DNA of 64,000 bases from Chitinophagales bacterium (GTDB lineage Bacteria; Bacteroidota; Bacteroidia; Chitinophagales; JABDMM01): the NCBI GenBank assembly GCA_013001465.1, contig JABDMM010000115.1, positions 19,571 through 83,570 of the forward strand. Direction: 5' to 3'. Positions 31,896 through 44,217 of this stretch are shown piece after piece (position 1 is the stretch's first letter; every line of letters begins with the position of its first letter). A model generated the notes under the pieces. It saw nothing but the letters and a program-made list of their open reading frames with translations. It was not told the DNA's origin and made no database searches. Made by a program: the position numbers and the translations under genes.

Positions 31896-32879
31896 CTAAT
31901 CGAGTTGGTTCACTTTCAACTTAACCTCATAGTTTCCCTTATTGCCGGAATTATAAACCGATTCATAAATAGATAAGTAAAGTATTCCCGTAGCTTCTGA
32001 TTTAGCTTTATATAGGTTCCCTGCGATACGAGTCGGACCCTTTTCTCCGATCTTAAATACTACATTCCCGAAAAGCGGACCTTTTTCTGAAGGTGGCTTT
32101 GAACCATTCACTCCGCCATCTGCGGTATACGTATTCCCATCTAAGCTTTCAAGCACGATTTCTCCTGTAGCATTTATTGTAAGATTATCTCCCTTCTTTA
32201 CTAATACACCGGTTTTCAACCATCCGTTGCTTCGGTTCGCAGAAATGTGTTGATCAGCTAAAAGCTTAAATGTCTTGGTTCGATACATTTCATCCTCCTG
32301 TAAGACAATTTCAATAACACCAACTGAACTGCGAGGAACTGTAAACTCTCCATACTTGCTATCCACAGTTATGCTTTCAAACTTATACTCACCAACAACA
32401 CTGTGCTCTTCTCCAAAATGAATAATATCTCTTTCGCTGAAATCCGACTCCAGATCATACTTTTCTAAAAGAATCTGATAGAGGAGTTCTATGTTGAATG
32501 GGTTGTAAAGCTTCTTCTCATAATCAGGGGATTCAATATAATCTCGCAGCATAGGTAAGATATTTTCATCCTTTTCGACTAATCTGTCAAACGCACGTTC
32601 TGATTCTTCCAAAGCTCCAAATTGAATTTTATCGAGTTGCTCATAAAGCACATCTCTGTCCACTCCTTCTGAACTTACCCCAAGAACTATTTTGCGTACT
32701 TCTTTAGCCGGAAAAGCAAGGTTACCATAATCGGTAGCGAATGGAATTTTGACAATGCTGGTATAACCGGTAAGCACATCTCCATTTTTCATGTTTAGTG
32801 TAACCAATGACCGCTCTTGCGCCATTGTTGACACGGTCATAATTAGTATCAGAAGTAAATTTGCAATTACATGTTTCAT
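31896..32879 (-). CDS. secreted protein with C-terminal PA-IL/LecA-like domain
   Basis: Signal peptide; C-terminal GWLKTGVLVKKGDNLTINATGEIVLES...GPLFGNVVFKIGEKGPTRIAGNLYKAKSEATGILYLSIYESVYNSGNKGNYEVKLKV resembles the LecA-like jelly roll. Confidence 0.65.
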   Translation of the reverse strand: MKHVIANLLLILIMTVSTMAQERSLVTLNMKNGDVLTGYTSIVKIPFATDYGNLAFPAKEVRKIVLGVSSEGVDRDVLYEQLDKIQFGALEESERAFDRLVEKDENILPMLRDYIESPDYEKKLYNPFNIELLYQILLEKYDLESDFSERDIIHFGEEHSVVGEYKFESITVDSKYGEFTVPRSSVGVIEIVLQEDEMYRTKTFKLLADQHISANRSNGWLKTGVLVKKGDNLTINATGEIVLESLDGNTYTADGGVNGSKPPSEKGPLFGNVVFKIGEKGPTRIAGNLYKAKSEATGILYLSIYESVYNSGNKGNYEVKLKVNQLD

Positions 32880-32890
32880 GACAAACGATA

Positions 32891-33964
32891 TTATGTTGAA
32901 CTTCCTTCTTTCAGCTTCTCCGCATTCTCAGCGATCTTCAAGGCATCGATGATCTCTTGAATATCTCCACCTATAATGTTATCCAGGTTGTATAGCGTTA
33001 GGTTTATTCTGTGATCGGTTACCCTGCCTTGTGGGTAATTATATGTTCTGATCTTTGCTGATCTGTCTCCTGTTGATACCAGAGATTTTCTTCTGGATGC
33101 AATTTTTTGGTCTTGTTCTCTTTGCATTTTATCGTAGATACGCGTACGCAAAACCCCCATTGCGATTTCTCGGTTCTTCAATTGAGATCTCCCTTCCTGA
33201 CATTCAACGACGATTCCGGTAGGCAAGTGTGTAAGCCGCACTGCTGATTCCGTTTTATTCACGTGCTGACCACCAGCACCTGATGCGCGATAAGTATCGA
33301 CTTTAATATCGCTTTCATTTAGATCTACTTCCACATCCTCGACCTCAGGCATTACCGCAACTGATGCAGCAGATGTGTGCACACGTCCTTGCGATTCAGT
33401 TTTTGGGACTCTCTGCACACGGTGAACTCCGGATTCATATTTGAGGTCACCGTACACCGTTTGTCCACTAACTTTCATTACAACTTCTTTAAAGCCATCA
33501 ATAGTACCGAATGTCTGATTGATCACTTCTACTTTCCATTTTCTTCCCTCACAGTATTTAATATACATCTTATAGAGATCTCCGGCGAAAATACTTGCTT
33601 CATCGCCACCGGTTCCTGCTCTGATCTCCAACATTACATCTTTCTCATCCTCCGGGTCCTTTGGAATTAACAGAAATTTGATCTCTTCCTCGATTTGATC
33701 TTTCTTTTCTTCAAGTTCCGTAAGTTCTGATTTAGCAAGACTCTTGAAATCGTCATCTTCTTTAGATGATAAGATCTCTTTGTTATGTTCAATGTTACTT
33801 AGAATGTTGGAATACTTATCATGAGCTTGCACGATCTCTTCCAGGCTCTTATACTCCTTACTCAGGCGAGTAAATTCCTTCATATCCTTTATCAACTCAG
33901 GATCTGATAGTGACTTACCGATCTCCTCATACCTTTCTTTTATCGCTTCAAGCTTATCCAGCAT
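32891..33964 (-). CDS. prfA: peptide chain release factor 1
   Basis: MLEIRAGTGGDEASIFAGDLYKMY; GVHRVQRVPKTESQGRVHTSAASVAVMPE; RASGAGGQHVNKTESAVRLTHLPTG (GGQ motif; PKTESQGR region typical of RF1). Confidence 0.96.
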   Translation of the reverse strand: MLDKLEAIKERYEEIGKSLSDPELIKDMKEFTRLSKEYKSLEEIVQAHDKYSNILSNIEHNKEILSSKEDDDFKSLAKSELTELEEKKDQIEEEIKFLLIPKDPEDEKDVMLEIRAGTGGDEASIFAGDLYKMYIKYCEGRKWKVEVINQTFGTIDGFKEVVMKVSGQTVYGDLKYESGVHRVQRVPKTESQGRVHTSAASVAVMPEVEDVEVDLNESDIKVDTYRASGAGGQHVNKTESAVRLTHLPTGIVVECQEGRSQLKNREIAMGVLRTRIYDKMQREQDQKIASRRKSLVSTGDRSAKIRTYNYPQGRVTDHRINLTLYNLDNIIGGDIQEIIDALKIAENAEKLKEGSST

Positions 33965-34701
33965 TACTTCAATTTATAAATTTTGATCCCTGATGGAACA
34001 CAAACATACAATTGTCCCTTTTCAACTTCAATGTCGAGAACACTAGCAATTTCCAATAACAAGGTCGTTTCATTACTTCTGAAATCGTGATTGAAGATCC
34101 CGTCAACAGTGCTAAAATAGCAGATCATCCCACTTATTTCGACCGAAGTGATCCCTTGCTGTTGAATACTTCTTACATAAGCACCAAGTTTGTCAAAGAT
34201 ATGAATGCCTGCATTATCTTTAATATACAAAGCGCCACCGGTAAAAAACAGATCACATGTGGAAGTTGGTTTTAAAATATGAGTATAATCGATCTGTTGT
34301 ATTACTTTTCCGGTTTCTGTTATCTCTACCAAGGTATTGGACTCGCATTCATAAAACCAGAAGTTTCCCGAAGAAGTTACAGCTATTCTACCTTTGCCCA
34401 GACCCTGATCGTTGAGATCTATCGTTTTAAGCTCGATAAGGTCAAGATCTAAAACTACCACCTGATTCTTATCTTCGATATAAACTAGGGGTTTATGGAT
34501 CTCCGAAATGTCTATTTGAGTTATATTTTCCGAATTGGAGGTGCTGTAAGTTTGTTTTTCTCCATTGATAGCTGTTTTTGTTAGAGAGCTACCCTTCACG
34601 GTATACACATTATCAAACACATCTACTTTTACGATCTCTGCTTTGTTATTGATAACGGTTAAGAGTTCCAACGAAGCTATAAATACAAACAGCCAGCTCA
34701 T
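33964..34701 (-). CDS. hypothetical beta-propeller-like protein
   Basis: 245 aa; repetitive beta-strand-like segments (YIEDKNQVVVLDLDLIELKTIDL...; LYIKDNAGIHIFDKLGAYVRSI); overlaps lpxH stop (ATGA) and abuts prfA. Confidence 0.7.
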   Translation of the reverse strand: MSWLFVFIASLELLTVINNKAEIVKVDVFDNVYTVKGSSLTKTAINGEKQTYSTSNSENITQIDISEIHKPLVYIEDKNQVVVLDLDLIELKTIDLNDQGLGKGRIAVTSSGNFWFYECESNTLVEITETGKVIQQIDYTHILKPTSTCDLFFTGGALYIKDNAGIHIFDKLGAYVRSIQQQGITSVEISGMICYFSTVDGIFNHDFRSNETTLLLEIASVLDIEVEKGQLYVCVPSGIKIYKLK

Positions 34702-35438
34702 TCTACAAAGTGTTTTAGCTCAAGCTTGCCATCAGCAAACTCTGCATAGGTGAAGTGATCGATCCAATCACCAAGGTTGATATACCTACTATGCTGTCCA
34801 ATTTCTATATCGACAGGGATATGCCGGTGACCATAGATAAAATAATCGAAATGTTGTTCTTTTAGGAGCTCCTTTGAATGAATGACCAACCATTCTTTAT
34901 CCTCTCCAAGGAATGCTTCTATCTCTGAGTGTTCCCGGCTTTTAAGCGACCAGTATTTGGCTATCCCAATTCCCAGATCAGGATGTAGTTTACTAAACAA
35001 CCACTGACAAAATCGATTAGTAAATACTTTCTTAAGAAACTTATATCCATGGTCACCCGGACCAAGGCCATCTCCATGAGCGACATAAAATTCTTTATTC
35101 TGATAGTTGAATTTGTACTCTTCTTTATGCACCTGTACGCCAAGTTCATCTTCAAAATAACCAAACAGCCAGACATCGTGGTTACCTGTAAAATAATGGA
35201 TCTTTATACCTCTATCGCATAGTTCTGCTATCTTGCCTAGAATGCGTGTAAAGCCTTTGGGGACAGATCTTTTATAATCAAACCAGAAATCGAAAATATC
35301 ACCGACAAGAAAGATCTCATGTGCTTCGTAAGCGATGCTATCCAGCCATCGAATAAATTTTTTTTCCCGAATTAAGCTATTGGTGTGATCTGGAAATCCC
35401 AGATGAAGGTCAGATGCAAAAAATAATTTCGATCCCAC
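34698..35438 (-). CDS. lpxH: UDP-2,3-diacylglucosamine diphosphatase
   Basis: FASDLHLGFPDHT...EIFLVGDIFDFWFDYK...FTGNHDVWLFGYF...VAHGDGLGPGDHGYKFLKKVF...YGHRHIPV metallophosphatase motifs. Confidence 0.9.
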   Translation of the reverse strand: MGSKLFFASDLHLGFPDHTNSLIREKKFIRWLDSIAYEAHEIFLVGDIFDFWFDYKRSVPKGFTRILGKIAELCDRGIKIHYFTGNHDVWLFGYFEDELGVQVHKEEYKFNYQNKEFYVAHGDGLGPGDHGYKFLKKVFTNRFCQWLFSKLHPDLGIGIAKYWSLKSREHSEIEAFLGEDKEWLVIHSKELLKEQHFDYFIYGHRHIPVDIEIGQHSRYINLGDWIDHFTYAEFADGKLELKHFVE

Positions 35439-35450
35439 TTAGCGCTGAGT

Positions 35451-36050
35451 CTAGTGAAGCTTTTCATCACAAAGGAATACGTATATATCTCTTGGGCCTT
35501 CAGCATAAAGAACAGGAACATTACACATGGAAGTTTTCCAGCCGGAGGTTTTTGAAAGATCGAGCAATGAAGGGAGTTCATTTGACTTTTTGTCAAGGAA
35601 ATCTTCTACTGCAGATTCAAGAGTGGAACAGAGTTGCGAACTATCGGCTATAAGTATATGTGCATCCGGAAACATCGGAAGCCTTCTTCTGGATGCTTGT
35701 TTAGGTGCAAGGAGAATTGCACCTGTATCTGAAATTAAATATTCGCAAGTTGAAAGGGCTGCATTGGAGTTATCCAGGTGATATCCGAGTTGATCCTTTT
35801 GGAAGTTGAGCGTATTTAGTGCTTCTTTCAACTCCACTTCCCAGCAGTGAATATAATTCCAGTCTTTCTCTGTTTTCAACATTTCGAGCTGGGAAATACA
35901 ATCCGCTTTGCTTTCGCAATAGAAAAAATGACCCCCGAATTTTACCAGATTTTGAGCGAACTCAATATCCAGATTTGAACTTTCAGGCTTAGTCTCTTCT
36001 TCCTTAAAGAGTTTGAACTTAGTAGTTAGGTTTTCTGCGTTTTCAGACAT
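35451..36050 (-). CDS. LUD domain (LutC/YkgG-like) protein
   Basis: CEYLISDTGAILLAPKQASRRRLPMFPDAHILIADSSQL pattern of LUD domains. Confidence 0.8.
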   Translation of the reverse strand: MSENAENLTTKFKLFKEEETKPESSNLDIEFAQNLVKFGGHFFYCESKADCISQLEMLKTEKDWNYIHCWEVELKEALNTLNFQKDQLGYHLDNSNAALSTCEYLISDTGAILLAPKQASRRRLPMFPDAHILIADSSQLCSTLESAVEDFLDKKSNELPSLLDLSKTSGWKTSMCNVPVLYAEGPRDIYVFLCDEKLH

Positions 36051-36070
36051 GGTACAAATTTAAATAAAGC

Positions 36071-38134
<2,064 letters not shown>

Positions 38135-38152
38135 TTATATTGAATTGCTACT

Positions 38153-38533
38153 TTAAACGATTTTTTGAATACTATCGTGCTTATAAACTGTTGCATCATT
38201 CCAAAGTTCTTCTAATTGATACTTCAATCTTGCTTCTCTATGAAATACATGAACAACGATATCTATGTAATCCAACAGAATCCATTCTAAATTGTTGTAT
38301 CCCTCAACGAATGCCGGAACTTGTTTATAGTCCTTCTTAATTTTATCTCTTATGTGATCGGCTATGGCTTGAACTTGAGTGCTGGAATCACCATGACAAA
38401 TGATGAAATAATCGGAGATAGCTTCAGAAACTTCGCTCAGATCCAAACTAACAACATCATTACCTTTCTTATCCAGAATTGCATCTACTACTGCATTTCT
38501 TAAAATATTTGCGGTTGCGACTTTTTTCTTCAA
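38153..38533 (-). CDS. rsfS: ribosome silencing factor RsfS
   Basis: DYFIICHGDSSTQVQAIADHIRDKI...VEGYNNLEWILLDYIDIVVHVFHREAR. Confidence 0.93.
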   Translation of the reverse strand: MKKKVATANILRNAVVDAILDKKGNDVVSLDLSEVSEAISDYFIICHGDSSTQVQAIADHIRDKIKKDYKQVPAFVEGYNNLEWILLDYIDIVVHVFHREARLKYQLEELWNDATVYKHDSIQKIV

Positions 38534-38587
38534 ATATTTATTTTTCCCTTTGTTTATAATTTAGTTCTATATTGTAAAGTTACTCAT

Positions 38588-39355
38588 TTGAAGCCAATAA
38601 ATAACACATTGTTCCTTGGAAAGGTTCTTATCGAACTCGATGATTCTCCTTCTACAAATATGTATGCTCATGAGCTACTCTCAAAAAACAGACCAATAGA
38701 AGGAACTGCCATAATAGCACACAATCAGTACCAAGGGAAAGGACAATATGGCAAAAAGTGGATTAGTGAATCTGGTAAGAACTTAACACTAAGTGTGATC
38801 TTATATCCCGATTTCCTGAAAATTGAAGATCAATTCTATCTTAATAAGTTGGTTTGTATCGCTTTAGTTGAATTTCTGGCTTCACTTGGTGTTGAGTCCA
38901 AAATCAAATGGCCCAATGATATTTACCACGAAAATTTGAAATTAGGGGGAGTGCTTATCGAAAACTCCGTTTCATTACAGTACCTATCTTCAAGTATTTT
39001 AGGTATTGGACTTAATATAAACCAGCTGGAGTTTGATAGCGAGTTAACCAATCCGATCTCCGTGGCAACGGTTTTGGGAAAAGAGCTGGATCTGGAAATG
39101 TGTGTGAACAATTTTCTTGCTGCACTTGAAAAGTGGTATCTTATTTTGAAGAATGGCGATTACCAAATGCTTGATTCTGGATTTAACAAAAATCTATATC
39201 GGGCAGGTGAATCTATTCTAGTCGACCTTCAAGGCAAAACTCATGAAGCTATATTTACAGGAGTGGAACGAACCGGTAAAATTAAACTAGAGATCGATGA
39301 TCACATAGACTCCTACACTAATCATGAGATAGAGATCCATTGGCTTAAAAGTTAA
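38588..39355 (+). CDS. birA: biotin--[acetyl-CoA-carboxylase] ligase
   Basis: STNMYAHELL...GTAIIAHNQYQGKGQYGKKWISESGKNLTLSVIL...KWPNDIYHENLKLGGVLIE. Confidence 0.93.
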   Translation: MKPINNTLFLGKVLIELDDSPSTNMYAHELLSKNRPIEGTAIIAHNQYQGKGQYGKKWISESGKNLTLSVILYPDFLKIEDQFYLNKLVCIALVEFLASLGVESKIKWPNDIYHENLKLGGVLIENSVSLQYLSSSILGIGLNINQLEFDSELTNPISVATVLGKELDLEMCVNNFLAALEKWYLILKNGDYQMLDSGFNKNLYRAGESILVDLQGKTHEAIFTGVERTGKIKLEIDDHIDSYTNHEIEIHWLKS

Positions 39356-40305
39356 AAGATCTCCCTGGCAATTGCGGTTACCGCTTCGCTGCGGCTCATA
39401 GAATAGAAATGCAGACAAGGCACTCCATATTCCATCAATTCCCGAGATTGTTGTACAGCCCACTCTACTCCGATCTGTTTTGCAGCAGCATTATCTTTGG
39501 CCTTTGAAATTTCATTACTCAATTCTTCAGGTATGTCGATATGGAATCTTGGTGGGAGTGCAAGGATCTGTCCTTTGGTAGTGATCGGTTTTAATCCTGG
39601 AATGATGGGAACGTTTATCCCTTCTTCTTTACACATGTCCAGGAATTTGAAATACTTCTGGTTATCATAAAACATTTGAGTGACGATATAATCAGCGCCC
39701 ATATCCACTTTCTTTTTCAAATTCTTGAGGTCTGTGGATAAGTTTGGAGATTCGAAGTGCTTTTCAGGATAGGCAGCAACACCGATACAAAAATCGGTAC
39801 TCATCTCATTTGCGGTTTCTTCGAATAAAAATTTACCTTCATTCATATCCTTAATTTGCTTCACCAAATCACTTGCATAATTATGGCCACCTTCGGATGG
39901 GACAAAAGTGACTTCACTTTTTAGTGCATCACCTCGCAATACCATCACATTTTGAATTTCCAAATAATGCAGGCTGAAAAGGGCATCTTCAGTTTCACCC
40001 TTCGTAAACCCGCCACAAACAAGGTGAGGAACAGTATCAACTTTGTATCGGTTATGAATAGCAGCACATATGCCAACTGTTCCCGGACGCTTACGTTTTG
40101 GGATCTGCTCTATAAACCCATCACTTCTCTTTTTATATAAGATCTCTTCCCGGTGGTATGTTACATCGATAAACGGTGGATTAAACTCCATCAAAGGGTC
40201 GAGTACTTTATAAAGATCATTGATGCTTTTGCCTCTTAATGGAGGCAAGATCTCGAGTGAAAATAGAGTGGACTCCGCTTTTTGTAAATGCTCAGTTATC
40301 TTCAA
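39352..40305 (-). CDS. metF: methylenetetrahydrofolate reductase [NAD(P)H]
   Basis: FSLEILPPLRGKSI...FIDVTYHREE...NVMVLRGD...VDMGADYIVTQMFYDNQKYFKF...VPIIPGLKPITTKGQ. Confidence 0.95.
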   Translation of the reverse strand: MKITEHLQKAESTLFSLEILPPLRGKSINDLYKVLDPLMEFNPPFIDVTYHREEILYKKRSDGFIEQIPKRKRPGTVGICAAIHNRYKVDTVPHLVCGGFTKGETEDALFSLHYLEIQNVMVLRGDALKSEVTFVPSEGGHNYASDLVKQIKDMNEGKFLFEETANEMSTDFCIGVAAYPEKHFESPNLSTDLKNLKKKVDMGADYIVTQMFYDNQKYFKFLDMCKEEGINVPIIPGLKPITTKGQILALPPRFHIDIPEELSNEISKAKDNAAAKQIGVEWAVQQSRELMEYGVPCLHFYSMSRSEAVTAIAREIF

Positions 40306-40334
40306 TCACTTAATTTTTAGGCTTGCAAAGAAAA

Positions 40335-40342
40335 CAAATCTA
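40335..40342 (-). promoter_or_regulatory. TAGATTTG, possible -7 element for metF
   Basis: Exact TAnnTTTG match on minus strand, about 30 bp upstream of the metF start. Confidence 0.35.
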
Positions 40343-40403
40343 TTGTAAGGTAGTAGAACATATTTTGAACTTTAAAGTTTTATACGCTAACTTAGCATTG
40401 ATT

Positions 40404-40497
40404 CTTATTAAGAAAGACTGAGGGAAAGGCCCGAAGAAGTCTTGGCAACCCTGAGAGATCAGAAGGTGCCAATTCCTGCCCATATGGGGAAAATAAG
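40404..40497 (+). ncRNA. SAM-I (S-box) riboswitch aptamer upstream of metH
   Basis: P1 CTTATT (40404-40409)/AATAAG (40492-40497); P2 AAGACT/AGTCTT with kink-turn-type GAGGGA and GGCCCGA; conserved GGCAACC, AAGGTGCCAATTCCTGCC and P4 CCC-ATAT-GGG; directly upstream of metH. Confidence 0.93.
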
Positions 40498-40548
40498 TAT
40501 TGCTCACCTTACGGCAATTCGCGCCTATCTTGATTTATTAAACATACT

Positions 40549-43500
40549 ATGCTACATCAACTTATAAAAGAACGTATTCTGGTCATGGACGGTGCTATGG
40601 GCACAATGATCCAAAGACATAAACTAAATGAAAAAGATTTTAGAGGAGAGCGTTTTATAAGTCATTCAAGCGATTTGCAAGGAAACAACGACCTCCTGTC
40701 AATTACACAGAAAAGAATAATCATTGATATACACAAACAGTATCTTGAAGCTGGTGCAGATATTATTGAAACAAATACCTTTAACGCAAACCGAATTTCT
40801 CAGGCTGATTATGGATTAGAAGATTTCAGTAGGGAAATTAACATCGCCGCTGCAGAATGTGCCAGAGCTGCTATAAATGAATTCCAGAAGGAAAATCCAG
40901 ACAGAATTTGCTTTATCGCCGGCGCGATCGGACCTACAAATAAAACTGCATCAATTTCCCCGGATGTCAATCAACCTGGATATCGGGCTGTAAGCTTTGA
41001 AGATCTGGTTGAAATTTACAGCGAGCAGGCCAAAGCACTGATCGATGGTGGAGTCGATATATTGCTAGTAGAAACTGTTTTCGATACTTTAAATTGTAAG
41101 GCTGCTCTGTTTGCAATCGACACCGTTTTTGAAAAGAAGAAAAAGAAAATTCCTTTGATGGTTTCCGGTACCATTACCGATGCTAGTGGTAGAACTCTCT
41201 CAGGTCAGACGCCAGAAGCATTCTATATCTCGATCGAGCATGCAGATCTCTTCTCTGTTGGTTTAAACTGTGCACTCGGTGCAAAGGAAATGCGACCTCA
41301 CATTGAAGCGCTTTCTCAAATTGCAGAGTGCAATGTAAGCGCTTATCCAAATGCCGGACTTCCCAATGAATTTGGAGAGTATGATGAATCACCGGAAGAA
41401 ATGGCAAAGCATATCGAAGATTTTCTCTCCCATGATTTTGTAAATATCATTGGTGGTTGCTGTGGTACAACACCAGAACACGTCAAGGTTTTTTCTGAAG
41501 TGGCTAAAAAATATAACCCAAGAGAAATACCGGCAAGCGATGATCACACACGTTTGAGCGGACTTGAACCGCTTATCATTACAGAAAATACCAATTTCGT
41601 AAATATCGGTGAGCGTACAAACGTCACAGGTTCGAAGAAGTTCGCTAAACTGATCGAAGAAGGGAAACTTGAAGAAGCGCTGAGTGTAGCCCAACAACAG
41701 GTAGATAACGGAGCCCAGATCATCGATGTTAACATGGATGAAGGAATGTTGGATTCTGAAAAAATGATGAAGGAGTTTGTTAACTTGATCGCTTCGGACC
41801 CATCTATTTGCAGAGTTCCTGTTATGATCGATTCTTCGAAGTTCTCTGTGATCGAGGAAGGATTGAAGTGCCTTCAGGGCAAAGGTGTAGTGAATTCTAT
41901 AAGTCTTAAAGAAGGCGAAGAACCTTTCATAAAGCAAGCAAAGTGTATAAGAAGGTATGGTGCTGCTGTTGTCGTAATGGCTTTCGATGAATCGGGGCAA
42001 GCTGGAACAGCTCAGAGAAAATTTGAAATTTGTGAGCGTTCCTATGAAATACTGGTCAATAAATGTGGCTTCAAACCTCAGGACATCATCTTCGATCCGA
42101 ATATTTTCGCTGTTGCCACCGGTATCGAAGAACATAATAACTATGCTGTTGCTTTCATCGAGGCCTGCAAAATGATCAAAGCGAAAATGCCTCTTTGTAA
42201 GATCAGTGGTGGGGTTAGCAATATTTCTTTTGCATTTCGTGGCAACAATGCTGTTCGCGAAGCCATGCATTCCGCATTCCTGTATCATGCTATCAAAGCA
42301 GGCTTGGATATGGGTATTGTAAATGCAGGCATGATCGAAGTATATGAGCAAATCCCAAAAGACCTGCTAAAAAAATGTGAAGATGTACTACTGAATAGAA
42401 ATCCTGAAGCAACAGAAGCGCTTTCGGCATTCGCAGAAAATGTGAAAAGCGGTGGGAAGGTGATCAAGCAAACTAATGAATGGCGATCCTTTCCGGTGAA
42501 AAAGAGACTATCTCATGCGTTGATAAATGGGATCTCTGATTTCATTGTTGAGGATACAGAAGCAGCAAGAATAGAACTTGCAAGTCCGCTTAAAGTTATT
42601 GAAGGGCCATTGATGGACGGCATGAATGAGGTTGGAGACCTATTTGGTTCTGGTAAAATGTTCCTGCCCCAAGTGGTCAAGAGCGCGCGAGTGATGAAAA
42701 AAGCAGTGGCATATCTTACCCCATTTCTGGAAAATGAAAAGGACTCCGGCAAACCACTGACTAAAGGCAAGATCCTTCTGGCTACTGTAAAAGGAGATGT
42801 TCATGATATCGGTAAAAATATTGTTGGTGTAGTGCTTAAATGTAACAACTACGATGTTGTCGACCTTGGTGTCATGGTGCCTGCTCAAAAAATTCTCGAT
42901 GCAGCCATAGAAGAAAATGCTGATATCATTGGTCTTAGCGGATTGATAACTCCTTCATTGGATGAAATGGTACATTTTGCTTCTGAAATGGAGAGGCTTG
43001 AAATGAATAAACCTTTATTGATCGGCGGAGCAACAACATCAATAATTCATACTGCTGTGAAGATCGATCCCGAATACTCCGGACCGGTGATGCATGTCGT
43101 CGATGCTTCGAAGAGTGTTGGGATCGTTAGTAATCTCTTAAGCGACTCTCAAATGTTGAATACCGCTAAGAAATACAAAGAGGATTACAGTCAGATGCGG
43201 GAAGAATACGAAGCACGAAAAGAAAAGATCGAGTATGTTTCTTTGGATGAAGCTAGAAACAATCGATTTGTCCCAAGGTTGGATAATGGTCAACTCTCGA
43301 CTCCAAAATCAACCGGAATACAGATTTTCAAGGATTACGATCTGAATGAAATTAGCCGTTATATCGATTGGTCACCATTTTTCAATACCTGGGGTCTCAA
43401 AGGTAGATTTCCCCGGATCCTTGAAAGCCCGATATATGGTGCTGAAGCGAAAAAACTTTATGATGATGCTACAGCAATGATCGCTAGCATCATTGAAAAC

Positions 43501-44217
43501 AAATGGATAAGAGCAGGTGCTGTCATTGGAATTTTTCAAGCACACTCAGAAATGGATGATATCATTCTACAAGACAAAAATGAAAATCATCGCTTGAATT
43601 TCATGCGTCAGCAAACGCTTAAGAAAGAAGGTATCCCAAATTACTGCTTGTCGGATTTTATCGCTGATAAGAATAGCGGGATCGAAGATCATATAGGATT
43701 GTTCGCGGTAACAGCCGGATTGGACATCGAAAAGCAAATTGAAATTTTTGACAGCCAGGATGATGATTACTCATCGATCATGCTCAAAGCACTTGCTGAT
43801 AGATTTGCTGAAGCCTTTACAGAGCTGATGCATGAAAAGGTAAGAAAGGACATCTGGGGTTACTCAAGCGATGAAAACCTAAATAACGAAGAACTGATCA
43901 GGGAGAAATACAGAGGGATCAGACCTGCTCCGGGCTATCCGGCTTGCCCCGATCACACGGAGAAAGCGAAGATATGGGAGATTCTGCATGTGGAAAAAAA
44001 TACAGGCATAACGCTTACTGAGAGTTTTGCAATGTACCCCACAGCATCTGTTAGCGGTTATTATTTTGCTCATCCAAAATCTAAATATATCGGAGTTGGC
44101 AGAATAGCTAAAGATCAGGTGGAAGATCTGGCGAAGCGCAAAGGAATGGAACTTGACGAATTGGAAAGGTGGTTGTCACCAAACTTGAACTATAACAGAA
44201 CTAAAGTTTCAGTTTAA
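40549..44217 (+). CDS. metH: cobalamin-dependent methionine synthase (full length)
   Basis: [20 protein letters not shown] (Zn site), [15 protein letters not shown]12-binding [18 protein letters not shown]-term activation domain ([15 protein letters not shown]). Confidence 0.97.
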   Translation: MLHQLIKERILVMDGAMGTMIQRHKLNEKDFRGERFISHSSDLQGNNDLLSITQKRIIIDIHKQYLEAGADIIETNTFNANRISQADYGLEDFSREINIAAAECARAAINEFQKENPDRICFIAGAIGPTNKTASISPDVNQPGYRAVSFEDLVEIYSEQAKALIDGGVDILLVETVFDTLNCKAALFAIDTVFEKKKKKIPLMVSGTITDASGRTLSGQTPEAFYISIEHADLFSVGLNCALGAKEMRPHIEALSQIAECNVSAYPNAGLPNEFGEYDESPEEMAKHIEDFLSHDFVNIIGGCCGTTPEHVKVFSEVAKKYNPREIPASDDHTRLSGLEPLIITENTNFVNIGERTNVTGSKKFAKLIEEGKLEEALSVAQQQVDNGAQIIDVNMDEGMLDSEKMMKEFVNLIASDPSICRVPVMIDSSKFSVIEEGLKCLQGKGVVNSISLKEGEEPFIKQAKCIRRYGAAVVVMAFDESGQAGTAQRKFEICERSYEILVNKCGFKPQDIIFDPNIFAVATGIEEHNNYAVAFIEACKMIKAKMPLCKISGGVSNISFAFRGNNAVREAMHSAFLYHAIKAGLDMGIVNAGMIEVYEQIPKDLLKKCEDVLLNRNPEATEALSAFAENVKSGGKVIKQTNEWRSFPVKKRLSHALINGISDFIVEDTEAARIELASPLKVIEGPLMDGMNEVGDLFGSGKMFLPQVVKSARVMKKAVAYLTPFLENEKDSGKPLTKGKILLATVKGDVHDIGKNIVGVVLKCNNYDVVDLGVMVPAQKILDAAIEENADIIGLSGLITPSLDEMVHFASEMERLEMNKPLLIGGATTSIIHTAVKIDPEYSGPVMHVVDASKSVGIVSNLLSDSQMLNTAKKYKEDYSQMREEYEARKEKIEYVSLDEARNNRFVPRLDNGQLSTPKSTGIQIFKDYDLNEISRYIDWSPFFNTWGLKGRFPRILESPIYGAEAKKLYDDATAMIASIIENKWIRAGAVIGIFQAHSEMDDIILQDKNENHRLNFMRQQTLKKEGIPNYCLSDFIADKNSGIEDHIGLFAVTAGLDIEKQIEIFDSQDDDYSSIMLKALADRFAEAFTELMHEKVRKDIWGYSSDENLNNEELIREKYRGIRPAPGYPACPDHTEKAKIWEILHVEKNTGITLTESFAMYPTASVSGYYFAHPKSKYIGVGRIAKDQVEDLAKRKGMELDELERWLSPNLNYNRTKVSV

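Noticed and set aside
41389-42351. 320-aa antisense ORF within metH
   Set aside because: Entirely antisense to strongly conserved MetH; sequence is low-plausibility (His/Phe/Cys-rich) and explained by codon bias of the sense strand.
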